Assembly (NCBI GenBank): GCA_014885115.2
Contig: WKLE02002154.1
Coordinates: 1-13,820 of the forward strand
DNA: 13,820 nt
Direction of reading: 5' to 3'
From: Asterionellopsis glacialis
Taxonomy: Eukaryota > Bacillariophyta > Plagiogrammaphyceae > Rhaphoneidales > Asterionellopsidaceae
This document shows, piece by piece, positions 1 through 9,400 of the stretch. Below the pieces are notes generated by a model. That model saw nothing but the letters and a program-made list of their open reading frames with translations, made no database searches and was not told the origin of the DNA. Within the stretch, counting starts at the first letter, position 1, and each line of letters begins with the position of its first letter. Both the position numbers and the translations under genes were made by a program.

Positions 1-1
1 G

Positions 2-13
2 CTAACCGGTTAG
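2..13. repeat. 12-bp perfect palindrome
   Basis: CTAACCGGTTAG reads the same on both strands. It lies at the extreme left edge of the window, so its context is unknown. It could be a dimeric transcription-factor site or chance. Confidence 0.5.
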
Positions 14-163
14 ATTCATCCTGGAAAAAGGGCGAAATCGCGCGAAATTTCTGATCATGGATATACACTTGCACGTTCCAGAAATGTCATGTGTCTCTCG
101 TTAACGGTTCGTGATTTGCCTGTGTGGACTGCAGAAGATCTGGTGAGAAGCATACCTTATATA

Positions 164-359
164 CAGTACCAGGTACAGACGAATTTTGAAATCGAATGGC
201 TGGGAAATAGAGGACTCTCTAGTAGAGAGTAGACTACATACGTAAGTCCTAGAGAGAAATGATGGGGTCCTCTCTAGAGAGAGGACTATCCAACAGTACT
301 GTATTATTTTATGATGTACCTGTTACCCCGGTAGTGAGTACAAGGAAACTTGTACGTAC
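164..359. repeat. Cluster of short inverted repeats (fold-back region)
   Basis: Several perfect inverted repeats lie within about 200 bp. They are GTACC-A-GGTAC (166-176), ACTCTCT-AGT-AGAGAGT (214-230), a 9-bp stem GTCCTCTCT/AGAGAGGAC with a 2-nt spacer (267-286), TACC-CC-GGTA (324-333) and GTACAAG-GAAA-CTTGTAC (338-355, a 7-bp stem closing a GAAA loop), followed by the palindrome GTACGTAC (352-359). Part of the CTCTCTAGAGAG motif recurs near 246-256. This could be a decayed fold-back or MITE-like element, a structured RNA or protein-binding sites. No flanking target-site duplication was identified. Confidence 0.55.
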
Positions 360-1150
360 CGGGTCAGACGATAGGACCTTGCGGCGCAGCGTCATGAGTC
401 ATCATGCCACAAACATAATGCCTTTCAGTCTCAAATCTTTTCCTTGTAACATACATATTTAAAAATCATGATGAATTCTTCAAGAGGTGCTACCATTTCA
501 AAAGAGAATTGAGAAACAGAATAAGAGCAAAGCTATTGTCTATCTTTGATGTTGTCATTCTAAATTTGGTTTTCCGACAGTTGTCAAGGCAATAAGGCAA
601 AGAATAATGACAAAAACAATGAAAGTGACAATGATTAGGAAATTGGCATTGCAGTAGTTTATTGGTTTGTTGCACTCTGCTATATTGTATCTTACAAAAG
701 GTTCTCATGGGACAAGACTTATGACCAATGATGTATACCAAGACTTTGAGTTGACTTTGCTTGAAATTGTATGGTAAGATTGATGCAACAGATTCTTATA
801 CTGTATTCATGTTTATTTCGGTATATTAGATGGCAACAGGTGTTTCAGTGTACCTCTAAAATTGGTATCAGGTTTATAATGGTGGGAGACCAACCAAAAA
901 ATAAAATCACAAAAAGGTGTACAAAATAGACAAAAATGAGTTTTATACACGTTCATTATGTTTTCAGTACTAGAGCTTTTGCCTCCGTAAAATAAATGTA
1001 CTGTATCTGTATCGCATCATTAATAGTTTTTACTAAAAAAAGTAATGTAAAATAGATCATGCCATTTTGCAGTATGTTGTCAGTCAAAAAAATTCCCTGT
1101 GCAGTGGGTGCAGCACCTATGCTGCCCAAAAAAGGGAAGGATTGCTGAGA

Positions 1151-1559
1151 ACTGAGAACACATCACACAACAATCACATGTTTTGCAACCAGGATTGTGG
1201 TTGTCATCATCACAATGACAACAATACTACTGGTCATCACAGCCACTTCTTCTTGTGATGGCCATCCATGATCCTCTGCAGTAACAAGTTTGTGACTGAT
1301 TGTTGAGTAGTAGTGATTGAAAACACACCACACAACAATCACATGTTTTGCAACCAGCAGGATTGTGGTTGTCATCATCACAATGACAACAATGCTACTG
1401 GTCATCACAGCCTCTTCTTCTTGTGATGGCCATCCATGATCCTCTGCAGTAACAAGTTTGTGACTGATTGTTGTGTAGTAGTGACTGAGAACACACCACA
1501 CCACAATCACATGTTTTGCAACCAGCAGGATTGTGGTTGTCATCATCACAATGACAACA
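1151..1559. repeat. Tandem repeat, 165/168-bp unit, about 2.5 copies
   Basis: Copies begin at 1151, 1316 and 1484; the third breaks off at about 1559. The length difference is a 3-bp indel in GCAACCAG(CAG)GATTG. Copies are very similar, with about five substitutions between the first two over the compared part. Each unit holds an 8-bp perfect stem GTTGTCAT/ATGACAAC with a 7-nt loop (1200-1222, 1368-1390, 1536-1558). The two full units also hold the palindrome GATGGCCATC (1257-1266, 1425-1434). Because both periods are multiples of three, the minus strand stays open through the array. That frame has no ATG at its start and most copy differences would change amino acids, so I treat it as a non-coding minisatellite. 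Confidence 0.85.
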
Positions 1560-1800
1560 TACTTGTCTTCTTTCACTTCTGTGTTGGATGGCTAGTTGAT
1601 TGTTGTTAGTTCATAGGGTGCTGCCGTTCAATTTGATATCGTAATCGTCTGTAATGGATTTTGTTCAATTTTGACCACTGCTTCTACGCAAGGGTTTTTC
1701 GACTGCTCTTTGGGATGTCGAAAATGTCATTTGTTCCATCCAAAAAGGGAAATTGTGAAAAATAAGGCTGTGTCGGGCTATATTTTTTTTATATTTTTTT

Positions 1801-1866
1801 TACTTCGAGTAAAGAATAATCCATAAAAAAGCTAAATTTATTTTTACTTCGAGTGAAGAATGACCC
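1801..1866. repeat. Diverged 22-bp direct repeat, 44-bp period
   Basis: TACTTCGAGTAAAGAATAAT at 1801 recurs as TACTTCGAGTGAAGAATGAC at 1845, both followed by CC. The three differences over 22 bp are all transitions. The first copy sits in the inverted repeat TTTACT-TCG-AGTAAA (1799-1813); in the second one stem pair would become a wobble. Function unknown. Confidence 0.6.
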
Positions 1867-2302
1867 AGAAAACACCGAGAAATGAAACCTGCCAATTAAC
1901 CACTAACTTCTGAAAAAAAATAGAAACCGCTGTCTAATTATCTATAAATTTTTTTCTTGGTTTACGTGACTCTGCAAGTATTTTATTGTAGATGTGATTA
2001 CAGCTATAAATTTTAAAACTAAAAAATAGTGTGTCTAGTATCTATTTAGTTGTTGATAATTTCACCTGATGCAATTTCCCAGATGCTGAATGTGAGATTT
2101 TAAGAAAGCTTTTCTGCTAGGATAGTTTGTAAATCCTTATTTTTGGTTTTTGTTTTTAAAGTCGCAACGAAAGCTCTGCACCAGTCTATGGAGGATTCAC
2201 TACGCCATCAAGCTTCAGAGAAATTGGGTAGATTTGAGGAGTATTTATTTATGCAAAACTTTACAATCGAAAATTGGGATAAAAGCGAATCGTGGAACGT
2301 GG

Positions 2303-4423
2303 TCAATGCCGAGGATGAATGTACGGGCAGACATCACTATCCAACGGAGCAGGTTTAATTTCATGAAACTTATCAAAATCAATGCAAAGTGTTGGTGAGA
2401 TCTGGGATCTTCCAAAGGCACGATCCGATACATCCTCAGGATCAGATGTACAAATGCATGAAACAAGTGTATGGTCCCAGACAATATCCTTCCAACAATA
2501 AGAGTGTCGAGCTTGAAGGGCTGAGCCTGTTATCTCGTCAGTACCTTCAACCAATACAACTAATTCCAAATCTCTATCCCTCATATAAGCTAGAATCTCA
2601 TCATTGGACCACGAATCTGCCTTGCCGTTGTCGTCCGTGTTAACTTCCAAATCTCTGCTGTCGTTAGATTTCAGTCGATGCGGCTCTCCAATAGCATCAT
2701 ACCAAGTAGATGGCGGATTCAATGGAGACCTAATATCCAGCTTGTGAACAATCACTTGCGGAACGCTCATTAAGATGTGTGATTGTGTTGTTTCCTCAGG
2801 GTGGTAAAGGCCTACGTGCCTCGTAACAAAATGAGTTGTTTCGATCCCATGCTCACCTTCGCCATTCTTCGGGTATCTTTCATGTTGCAGACAATATGCA
2901 CGAATCGTAGCCTCAATAATTGAATGCCGACGGAGCTCTCCGACTCTAAACATTAAGTAAAGTTCTCCGCGTACACGACGAATAACAGCCTTATCGGAAA
3001 ATATAATAGTTTTGCCGCGCTTCTGGCCTCGAGAGATCCTTTGAAAGATTAATCCGATAGCTACTGCGTCAAAGGTTAAAGCCGAGCAAACTTGACACAG
3101 TACAAGTAGTAGTGGAGTCCAACAGTCACCAAAGTAGTAATCGGATACACCGTAACCGATAGTAGTCATGGTCGAAAGTGAAAAGTACAGCGCTTCCATA
3201 TGGTTCGTTATGTCCATACCACAAAATGAATTAAGCTTTGTACTGCCATCATCATTCGTGGTATACTTTTCTCCCATCCATGACACAAACCAATACACTC
3301 CAGCAAAGAAAAACACAGCAGCCGTATACATGAGAAACAGAATTGTCATCAGCACTAATGTTGGTTTGTGTGCAAGGCTGTGAAACCAATTGTCCCAGCA
3401 GATACGACACCGTTGTTGAAACGTTGCGGTTCTCCGCAGTGCTCTTCCCTGCGATATTCGCTGCACTCTCCACCTCCCACGGGATTGGAAAAAGGGACCA
3501 TCTCGATCAAGAATTCTTCTGTTTGATATATTATCCGTAGGCAATTGTAGCTGCCTTCGTCGGAGTGTAGGCGGTGCTTCCAATACTGGTGCTGGTGACA
3601 GAAGCGGTATTGTTAATGGGTTTTCTTCACCATTTGATTGGTCTCGACCAACGTGATTATCATCGTCGTCATAATCTTGCAGGGTTCTTTGTCTAGCTGC
3701 ACCTGGAACTGGACGAGGCTCTTCCTTCTTTTTGCTGGCCATCAAATTATTTTTCCGTAAAGCTTGTTCACCATACACTGACTGTTCGGAGTCACCTGGT
3801 GTTTCGTTGGTCGTTACATCATTTTGTGAAGATTTATCTGTTTTTGCTTTATCTGTTTTGGATTCTGTCTCCGTTGGTATTGACGAAGTCTCGATAAGAT
3901 TTTCCTCCAATTCTTCATCCATACGTGCTTTATTTGTTGTTTTGGGTGTTTTTTCAGGATCAAAATCGTCTCCAAGCAAATCATCTAGTAGGTCATCCGA
4001 AGTATCTTCCTCAGCGTGGTCGTTTTTTGATTTTGTGCCGTTGCTGGTAACATAATTTCCAAAAGATGCTCTGGGGGTGCGTTTCTTTGGAAAGGTTGAT
4101 GAGGACTTTGCCAGTTCTCTTTTGAGCCGCAGTTCTTCAAGGCGCGTAAGAGACCTCTTCGTCACGTGAGATCGCCGTACAAACAAGCCACAATTGGTCG
4201 CGCAATCGAAATATTTGCGTCCTTTCACAGACCCATCGTTTTTGCCCAAGCCAACTGATGAACCGGTTAATATTACACCCACCCAATGTCCATCTGCAAA
4301 TGAAACTTCTCCTAAGAAAGCTACTACCCCTTCCAACGTGTCAGAGTGGCTTTCGACATGGATTGGGTCACCCAACTTGAGAGCCGAAAAATCCTTCCGG
4401 ATGATAGGAGATAATGCAGCCAT
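2303..4423 (-). CDS. CAP-Gly domain fused to inward-rectifier (Kir-type) potassium channel, 706 aa
   Basis: A single uninterrupted frame. ATG at 4421-4423 is the first possible start, because an in-frame TGA lies three codons upstream (4433-4435). Residues 17-87 form a CAP-Gly domain, with the FADGHWVGV region and the hallmark GKNDG at 60-64; this family binds the EEY/F tails of tubulin and plus-end proteins. Residues 90-330 are a charged, low-complexity linker. Residues 335-690 form a full Kir channel: a pre-M1 segment, M1 (about 355-381), pore helix, K+ filter TIGYG (421-425), M2 (about 436-460) and the cytoplasmic Kir domain, including RVGELRR (493-499), which aligns with the PIP2-contacting segment of animal Kir channels. 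C401 and C434 match the turret disulfide pair, and D452 in M2 matches the rectification-controller Asp. Predicted tetrameric membrane channel with four cytosolic CAP-Gly heads. The C-terminus has no PDZ ligand. Family calls are confident from motifs; transport properties and location are inferred. Confidence 0.93.
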   Translation of the reverse strand: MAALSPIIRKDFSALKLGDPIHVESHSDTLEGVVAFLGEVSFADGHWVGVILTGSSVGLGKNDGSVKGRKYFDCATNCGLFVRRSHVTKRSLTRLEELRLKRELAKSSSTFPKKRTPRASFGNYVTSNGTKSKNDHAEEDTSDDLLDDLLGDDFDPEKTPKTTNKARMDEELEENLIETSSIPTETESKTDKAKTDKSSQNDVTTNETPGDSEQSVYGEQALRKNNLMASKKKEEPRPVPGAARQRTLQDYDDDDNHVGRDQSNGEENPLTIPLLSPAPVLEAPPTLRRRQLQLPTDNISNRRILDRDGPFFQSRGRWRVQRISQGRALRRTATFQQRCRICWDNWFHSLAHKPTLVLMTILFLMYTAAVFFFAGVYWFVSWMGEKYTTNDDGSTKLNSFCGMDITNHMEALYFSLSTMTTIGYGVSDYYFGDCWTPLLLVLCQVCSALTFDAVAIGLIFQRISRGQKRGKTIIFSDKAVIRRVRGELYLMFRVGELRRHSIIEATIRAYCLQHERYPKNGEGEHGIETTHFVTRHVGLYHPEETTQSHILMSVPQVIVHKLDIRSPLNPPSTWYDAIGEPHRLKSNDSRDLEVNTDDNGKADSWSNDEILAYMRDRDLELVVLVEGTDEITGSALQARHSYCWKDIVWDHTLVSCICTSDPEDVSDRAFGRSQISPTLCIDFDKFHEIKPAPLDSDVCPYIHPRH

Positions 4424-4633
4424 CGCGAAACTTCAGGACTGCTATAAAGTCTCGACTGTATGCCAAAGTGTAAATACCTTGCGTTGCTTCAGTTACCTCA
4501 CCGAATCAGTATGCAACGCCGTCATTCCGAGCATGTACAGTACCGACCTTCGCTCTGAATTTTAATAACTTTTTCGAATATTTTGCTTTTCTTCTTGTCC
4601 CGACCTCGGACTTCCATTTCTTTACGTAGGTTC

Positions 4634-5045
4634 TACAGGTACACAGGTACAGTAGGCACGACATCCATGATACTAACAAATCGTCGCACTTTCTGTTCGT
4701 TGTTGTTGTTGTTGTAAATCCGGTACAGTACGGACAGTCAGTAGGATCCTACCTTACATTGCTTGTGACTGATGGCTTGTAATTCTTTTAGACCTAAGTG
4801 CTTCGATGACCCATTTGTACAGGTATTTGTATGATTAGTAATAGATCCTACGGTTGTATAGTTTCATGTAATTTTTGTGTTTGGTAGGACATGATTCACA
4901 AAAATCGTCATCAATTTTGGCGAGTCGCCCTACCTGGGTACTTACCAGCTACTTACGGTACAGGTATTATAAATAGAGAATGAGTGTACCTGTACCAGGG
5001 ACCTGGTAGTCGTTTACGGACGCGGTACTAACAACTACCTGTGAA
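4634..5045. repeat. Cluster of ACAGGTAC / TACCTGGTA motifs and inverted repeats
   Basis: Short related strings recur: AGGTAC twice at 4637-4650, TACCTGGGTA at 4931-4940, GGTACAGGTA near 4958, GTACCTGTACC at 4986 and a perfect inverted repeat TACCAGG-GA-CCTGGTA at 4993-5008. Relatives occur at 166-176, 316-333, 6012-6040 and 12620-12740, nearly all outside genes. They may be binding sites or a family of small dispersed repeats; no function is established from the sequence. Confidence 0.5.
4699..4715. repeat. TTG/GTT trinucleotide microsatellite
   Basis: About five and a half uninterrupted copies of a GTT unit lie in the non-coding region upstream of the channel gene. Probably an ordinary short tandem repeat. 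Confidence 0.8.
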
Positions 5046-6269
5046 CCAAACTCCCCAAGAAGTATGTATAACTAATTTTTTTCCACGAAATCCAAGAGTT
5101 TGATTTCTATTCTCTAGACTTTTGCTCTCTGTTAGAGATTCATTCTCTCAACATTAGTCCTAGAGTGAAGGAACTGTGAAACTTGCATGCCATTCATAAA
5201 AACAATCATCGGGAAACAGATCGGAAAAGAATTAAAAATCGAATTTCTGTCCCTATTAATTGAAGTTTCACATTCGCATATCATTCTCGCACCTGGTATT
5301 TATCTTTCAAGTCCTGAGGGAATTTTTATTATATGTAAAGGCACAGTTTAAAGTTTATTAAAAAGATATCCAGAGGCTCTATTTGGTTAAGTTTGTACTG
5401 CATGAATGCTAGATTTTCGAGTTTACACAAAGTTTTCACACGTATTTTATTAAAATGCTAATGAAAACTAAAACATCTCGGCACTCACAAAAACGTTCAA
5501 CATCCCATTTTTTACTACATCTAAAACCGCAAAAGAAAGTGTTGTATAGTTCTTGTTAATATCTTACTACCCATTGTAGCTACATAGAAGCACATATTCA
5601 TCGATATTAAAAAGCATGTAGGTTGAATTTTCCAAACTCCCTTTTTATTCTAAGGTGACTGTAAAAGTACTTATTATGATGCATTTTTCAATGCCTTCCA
5701 ATTTCTTGTCTGTAATCTGAAGGTTTTTGGTTAATACTGTTCAAAGCTACTGATTTGTTTCCGACTTATTCATCGCATTTTGTTTTTGCGTGTTCAATGT
5801 TTGTGCGTACCAATACTAGCTAGCATGGCCAACGGATGGCGCCATATTATCGCATATGCAACGCGCTAAAATGTTGCGTGGAGAGCACATCATAATTGCT
5901 ATTTTTCAATCACCTGAATCGTGTTAATTTGTTCATGAAACGTTATCCTTGGAGATTCATAGATTTCTAGACAGGCAAATTCTAAATATGAAACACTCCT
6001 GTGACCAAACTTTGTACCACAGGTAAGAACTCAGGTATGACTAGGGTAGGACTAGGTTTGTGTTAGATGCTGAAATACGCTTTACAAGTAAGTGAATGAT
6101 ATTTGTCAATCACCGAAACGAGAGACATGTAACAAAATCGTTGAACGGCAACATTTTGTCCCGAGAGATTTGTCTAATCATGGGACTCTGCATATAATAT
6201 ATTCGTGGTTGAGTATATTTAATGCTCGGAGTGTCATATCGCGAACACCTCTCCAACCGCCCCTAAAAA

Positions 6270-6403
6270 ATGAAAATCGTGGAATGAAAAACTGGCACAC
6301 GTTTTTTCTTTCATATTATTTTTTTAATTTACATCCAAACACTCGTCAATTGTCAACCAATTCACAACTACTATCTATTAACATCGGTCAGATTATCCTA
6401 TAG
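6270..6403 (+). other. Two chained upstream ORFs before the PDZ-protein start
   Basis: ATG at 6270 opens a 5-codon ORF (MKIVE) ending at TGA 6285-6287. That stop overlaps, as ATGA, the ATG at 6284 of a 39-codon ORF. The second ORF stops with TAG at 6401-6403, directly abutting the ATG at 6404 of the long gene. If this stretch is in the mature mRNA, main-ORF translation would need leaky scanning or reinitiation. It may instead lie in a 5' UTR intron, since a pyrimidine tract and CAG (6390) or TAG (6403) could serve as acceptor. Confidence 0.4.
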
Positions 6404-9400
6404 ATGGTGGCAACGAAACTTGCTCTAGTCGTCGGATGGCACTTCATCTTGCTCATTCTTTTTTTTGCGTGTAGGACTACCGACTCGGCGCTTCTACGTC
6501 CATCGAAGCGAAGTCTACAACAAGCTCACGAAGAGCCATTAAGCTCCTTCGATGTTATTATCGGTCTATCTATGCACTATGTTGATGAAACTGCTGCCGC
6601 GGCAATAGAATCGGCTTCTCCCCTGGACCCGATCGTTGACTACTTTTGTCAAAGCATAAACACACAGGTAAGCAAATACTCAAGCAGTTTCATGTCAGCG
6701 ATAACCAGTTAATATTTCCGCCAAACTTGCAAAAGATACCTTTTCCACAATTCTGGAAGATGTTGCTTACCAGATTTGGAGTTCAATAAATGTAGGGTGT
6801 TATGGATTGTAAAACATCAGGTCTATCATCTCTGCTAATTGTTTGCTAACCTTCTCGTCTCAAATTCTCTTTCTTTCCTCTCTAGGCCGGTGGAAATCAG
6901 GTACGTAAGGCTGCATCTGAACATGACATTGTTCTAGAAAGTCGAACATATGAGAGCGACAGAATGTGCAAAATTATTGGCACTCGACGGATGCAGGGCA
7001 CTGGTGGAGAAGTTGTTGGACCGGGATACGTAACGCTTGAGGTGGTTGTGGAGCAAGTTGTGTATGCTGGCCTAATGGAGCACATGAATACGGGGATAAT
7101 TCAAAGTGCACGTGAGGAACTCTCGTTACAAGAAGTCAAGTCCTTGGTCGATGTAGGTTTCAACCGTGGACGGGGTGGACGGGCTGCATTTCTCCAATTG
7201 ATCCAGGCCCACGAAGCGTTTGCAAACGTAATTGACGTCGATGTAATTGATGTGCCTACGAATGCACCGACGCTGTCACCCACGATTTCACCTACCACAA
7301 ATGCCCCATCAGCTATACCATCTACGACGCATTATCCTTCGCAGAGACCATCTGTTTTGTCCGCAATGCCTACGACAAGCAAAATACCATCAGCAGAACC
7401 ATCACTCTTGTCATCGGGCCAACCATCAAATTCTCCCAGTATTGTGACATTTGCAACAGCAGAGCCGAGCAGACTTCCAACAGAAGACCCAACACCTGCA
7501 ACAGCGGAGCCAAGCAGACTTCCCACCAAAGACCCAACACTTGCACCTACAAGGTTGCCCACGTCGTGGCCTACTATTTTAAGTAGACCGTCCGCTTACC
7601 CATCCGTAAGCCCATCTTTTCAGCCTTCGCGTGTCAAGTCAGCGACACCATCAAATAGACCAGTGGCAGGGATTCCAGTAATAGGTACTGAGGAGCCGTC
7701 GATTATCCCATCTTGGAGACCAACGTCTTATCCAGATGGTGCAGCTGGTATTTCGGCAAATCAATCGCCCGGAAGGGCGGACGCTTCATCTCGTAACCTT
7801 CCTCCAGCTGCCATTGTGTCGATTGTCGCTGGAGGTCTCGTGTGCCTCGTAGCAATTGCTGCTATGTTTGCCTATCCTATGTACCGGGAAAAGTATTCAG
7901 ATCAAGACAAGCAAGATGATGATGATCCCTCAAGGAATTATCTACCACAATCGCCATCACGCATTTCCCGCTCCACCGGTCCTGATCACAAGACTACACC
8001 CAAACGTGGAAACGTCCGTCTAGCTCTTCAGCCGCCGTTGTTGTTATCTTCGGTGCCAAATCAGATTGATTTGGATGATGATGGCAAGTCACTTGCAGAC
8101 ACGACGCTTGGGGAGCACACGGCCGGACGCAAACCAGCATTGCGGAAAAAGAGAATTTCTGACATGGACGTGACCATGGATGAGAACAAAAGTTATGCAG
8201 ACGAGTCTCTCTTTACTTCAACGGACATTGTGCCGCCTCGAAATATGGGTCCTCGGAAGGTTCCGTCGTTCCCGGGAGTTGAAATCAATCATGAGGATGA
8301 ATTATGCCCCACAGATGATGAAGCTCCAGATGAGACTGGGCCGACCTTCGTAAAAATTGACCCTAACACTCAGAATAAAAAAACGCTACAAGACATTGTC
8401 AAAGAGCACATGCCGCTTACCGAAGAGAATTTTGGCGAATCTCAAAGAAAGGCAATACTTGCATGTTCAGTATCATCAAGCAGCGGAGATGAAGATATAA
8501 ATGAACCATCATCAAACGCTTCAAGCGCAGGCGAAGATAATCACATGGAAGCTGCATTCGATCAGATTTATGGCATCCCAGTAGCAGACAAGAAACCAGT
8601 TGAAGTTGGCGCAACAAACCAATCACCAGTTCGGGTCAATAGTATGGGTGTAAGGGCTAACTCAGAACCTTCACTTGCCCATTTTGGAGAGCATCCGCCA
8701 ACTCCAATCAAATCTCCACCTCGTAGACGTGGGTCCATGAAACCTAATGCAAAACCACCTTATTTGAGGTCTGCTTCTCCCTTTCGTGCTCGGTTTCTTG
8801 AGTTGGCAGGTACAAATAAACAGCAGCATTACATGGCAGGACAAGCTCCTATTGACAAACCTAGCTCCAGTATGAAATCGAAGAAGGGACCAAATCCTGC
8901 TACTGATGCCACTAAAATTCAAGACTCTGAGGAAACGAATTCTGTCTCTTCCTCTTCTTCTTCCGGTGGCGGTATGAATCCCTGGCTTTACGATGGTAAT
9001 GAACGGACAATTGGGATTGGACCTCGATCAAAGTCTGCCGATATGGAGTCCACCAGTGGTCGCAGCAGTGGACGTTCTATCAAATCTGGGAAATCAGCTC
9101 AATCACTTCGCTCCCGTCAAACATCTGATCAGTCAATTCCTAGCTTCTATGATTACGTTCGTAAACATCGCAATGCAGTTGGAGCTGCAGGTAGTAACAG
9201 CGCTTGCGGTACGAGTAGCCGCCGATCTACGGACAGTCCATCCGGTAGTCGGCGGTCTGTGGGAAGTCGAAGTACCCGTGATTCAGGCGTGTCTTCATCC
9301 GCTGCAACGCATACCGTATCAGAGGCAACTAGAAGGACCTACGAGACGGAGTTAGCCCGACTCGAACACCAATTAGCGATGATTCATGATGCTGAAACGG

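Larger units (their letters stand above)
1..2302. other. Gene-poor intergenic region, left flank
   Basis: I see no convincing coding sequence here. The longest open frames start at GTG or TTG rather than ATG (for example 490-741 and 1163-1576 on the minus strand), or are short and unlike known proteins. The stretch is AT-rich with T-runs around 1780-1850. Apart from the hairpin cluster at 164-359, the tandem repeat at 1151-1559 and the direct repeat at 1801-1866, nothing else is recognisable. The right end is the 3' flank of the minus-strand channel gene and should contain its 3' UTR and polyadenylation signals, which I cannot place. Confidence 0.6.
4424..6403. other. Divergent intergenic region (about 2 kb) between channel and PDZ-protein genes
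   Basis: I find no coding sequence apart from short upstream ORFs next to the right-hand gene. It should contain both 5' UTRs and promoters. Visible items are a TTG microsatellite at 4699-4715, TACC/GGTA inverted repeats clustered at about 4634-5045, and a TATAAATAG box-like string near 4969, too far from either start to assign. Sequences resembling 5' splice donors (ACAGGTAAGA at about 6020, CAAGTAAGTG at about 6085) and a pyrimidine-rich tract before CAG at 6390 make a 5' UTR intron for the right-hand gene possible but unproven. The rest is AT-rich with nothing recognisable. Confidence 0.6.

Noticed and set aside
490..741. Minus-strand 83-codon open frame rich in Cys/His
   Set aside because: Starts at TTG, no metal-binding spacing that repeats, and no family resemblance; looks like chance in AT-rich DNA.
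1151..1559. Possible CRISPR-like array
   Set aside because: The whole 165/168-bp unit is repeated with no short-repeat plus unique-spacer pattern, and the DNA is eukaryotic.
1163..1576. Minus-strand 137-codon open frame with repeated hydrophobic blocks
   Set aside because: It begins at GTG, not ATG, exists only because the tandem repeat period is a multiple of three, and copy differences are mostly amino-acid changing.
6092..6403. Plus-strand 103-codon open frame directly upstream of the PDZ gene
   Set aside because: Its nominal start is GTG; only the shorter ATG-started part (6284-6403) is worth noting as a uORF.
7332..7562. Antisense 76-codon frame with repeated GSLVGSLLGSAV
   Set aside because: It is the reverse reading of the P/T/S repeats in the PDZ protein exon, a compositional shadow.
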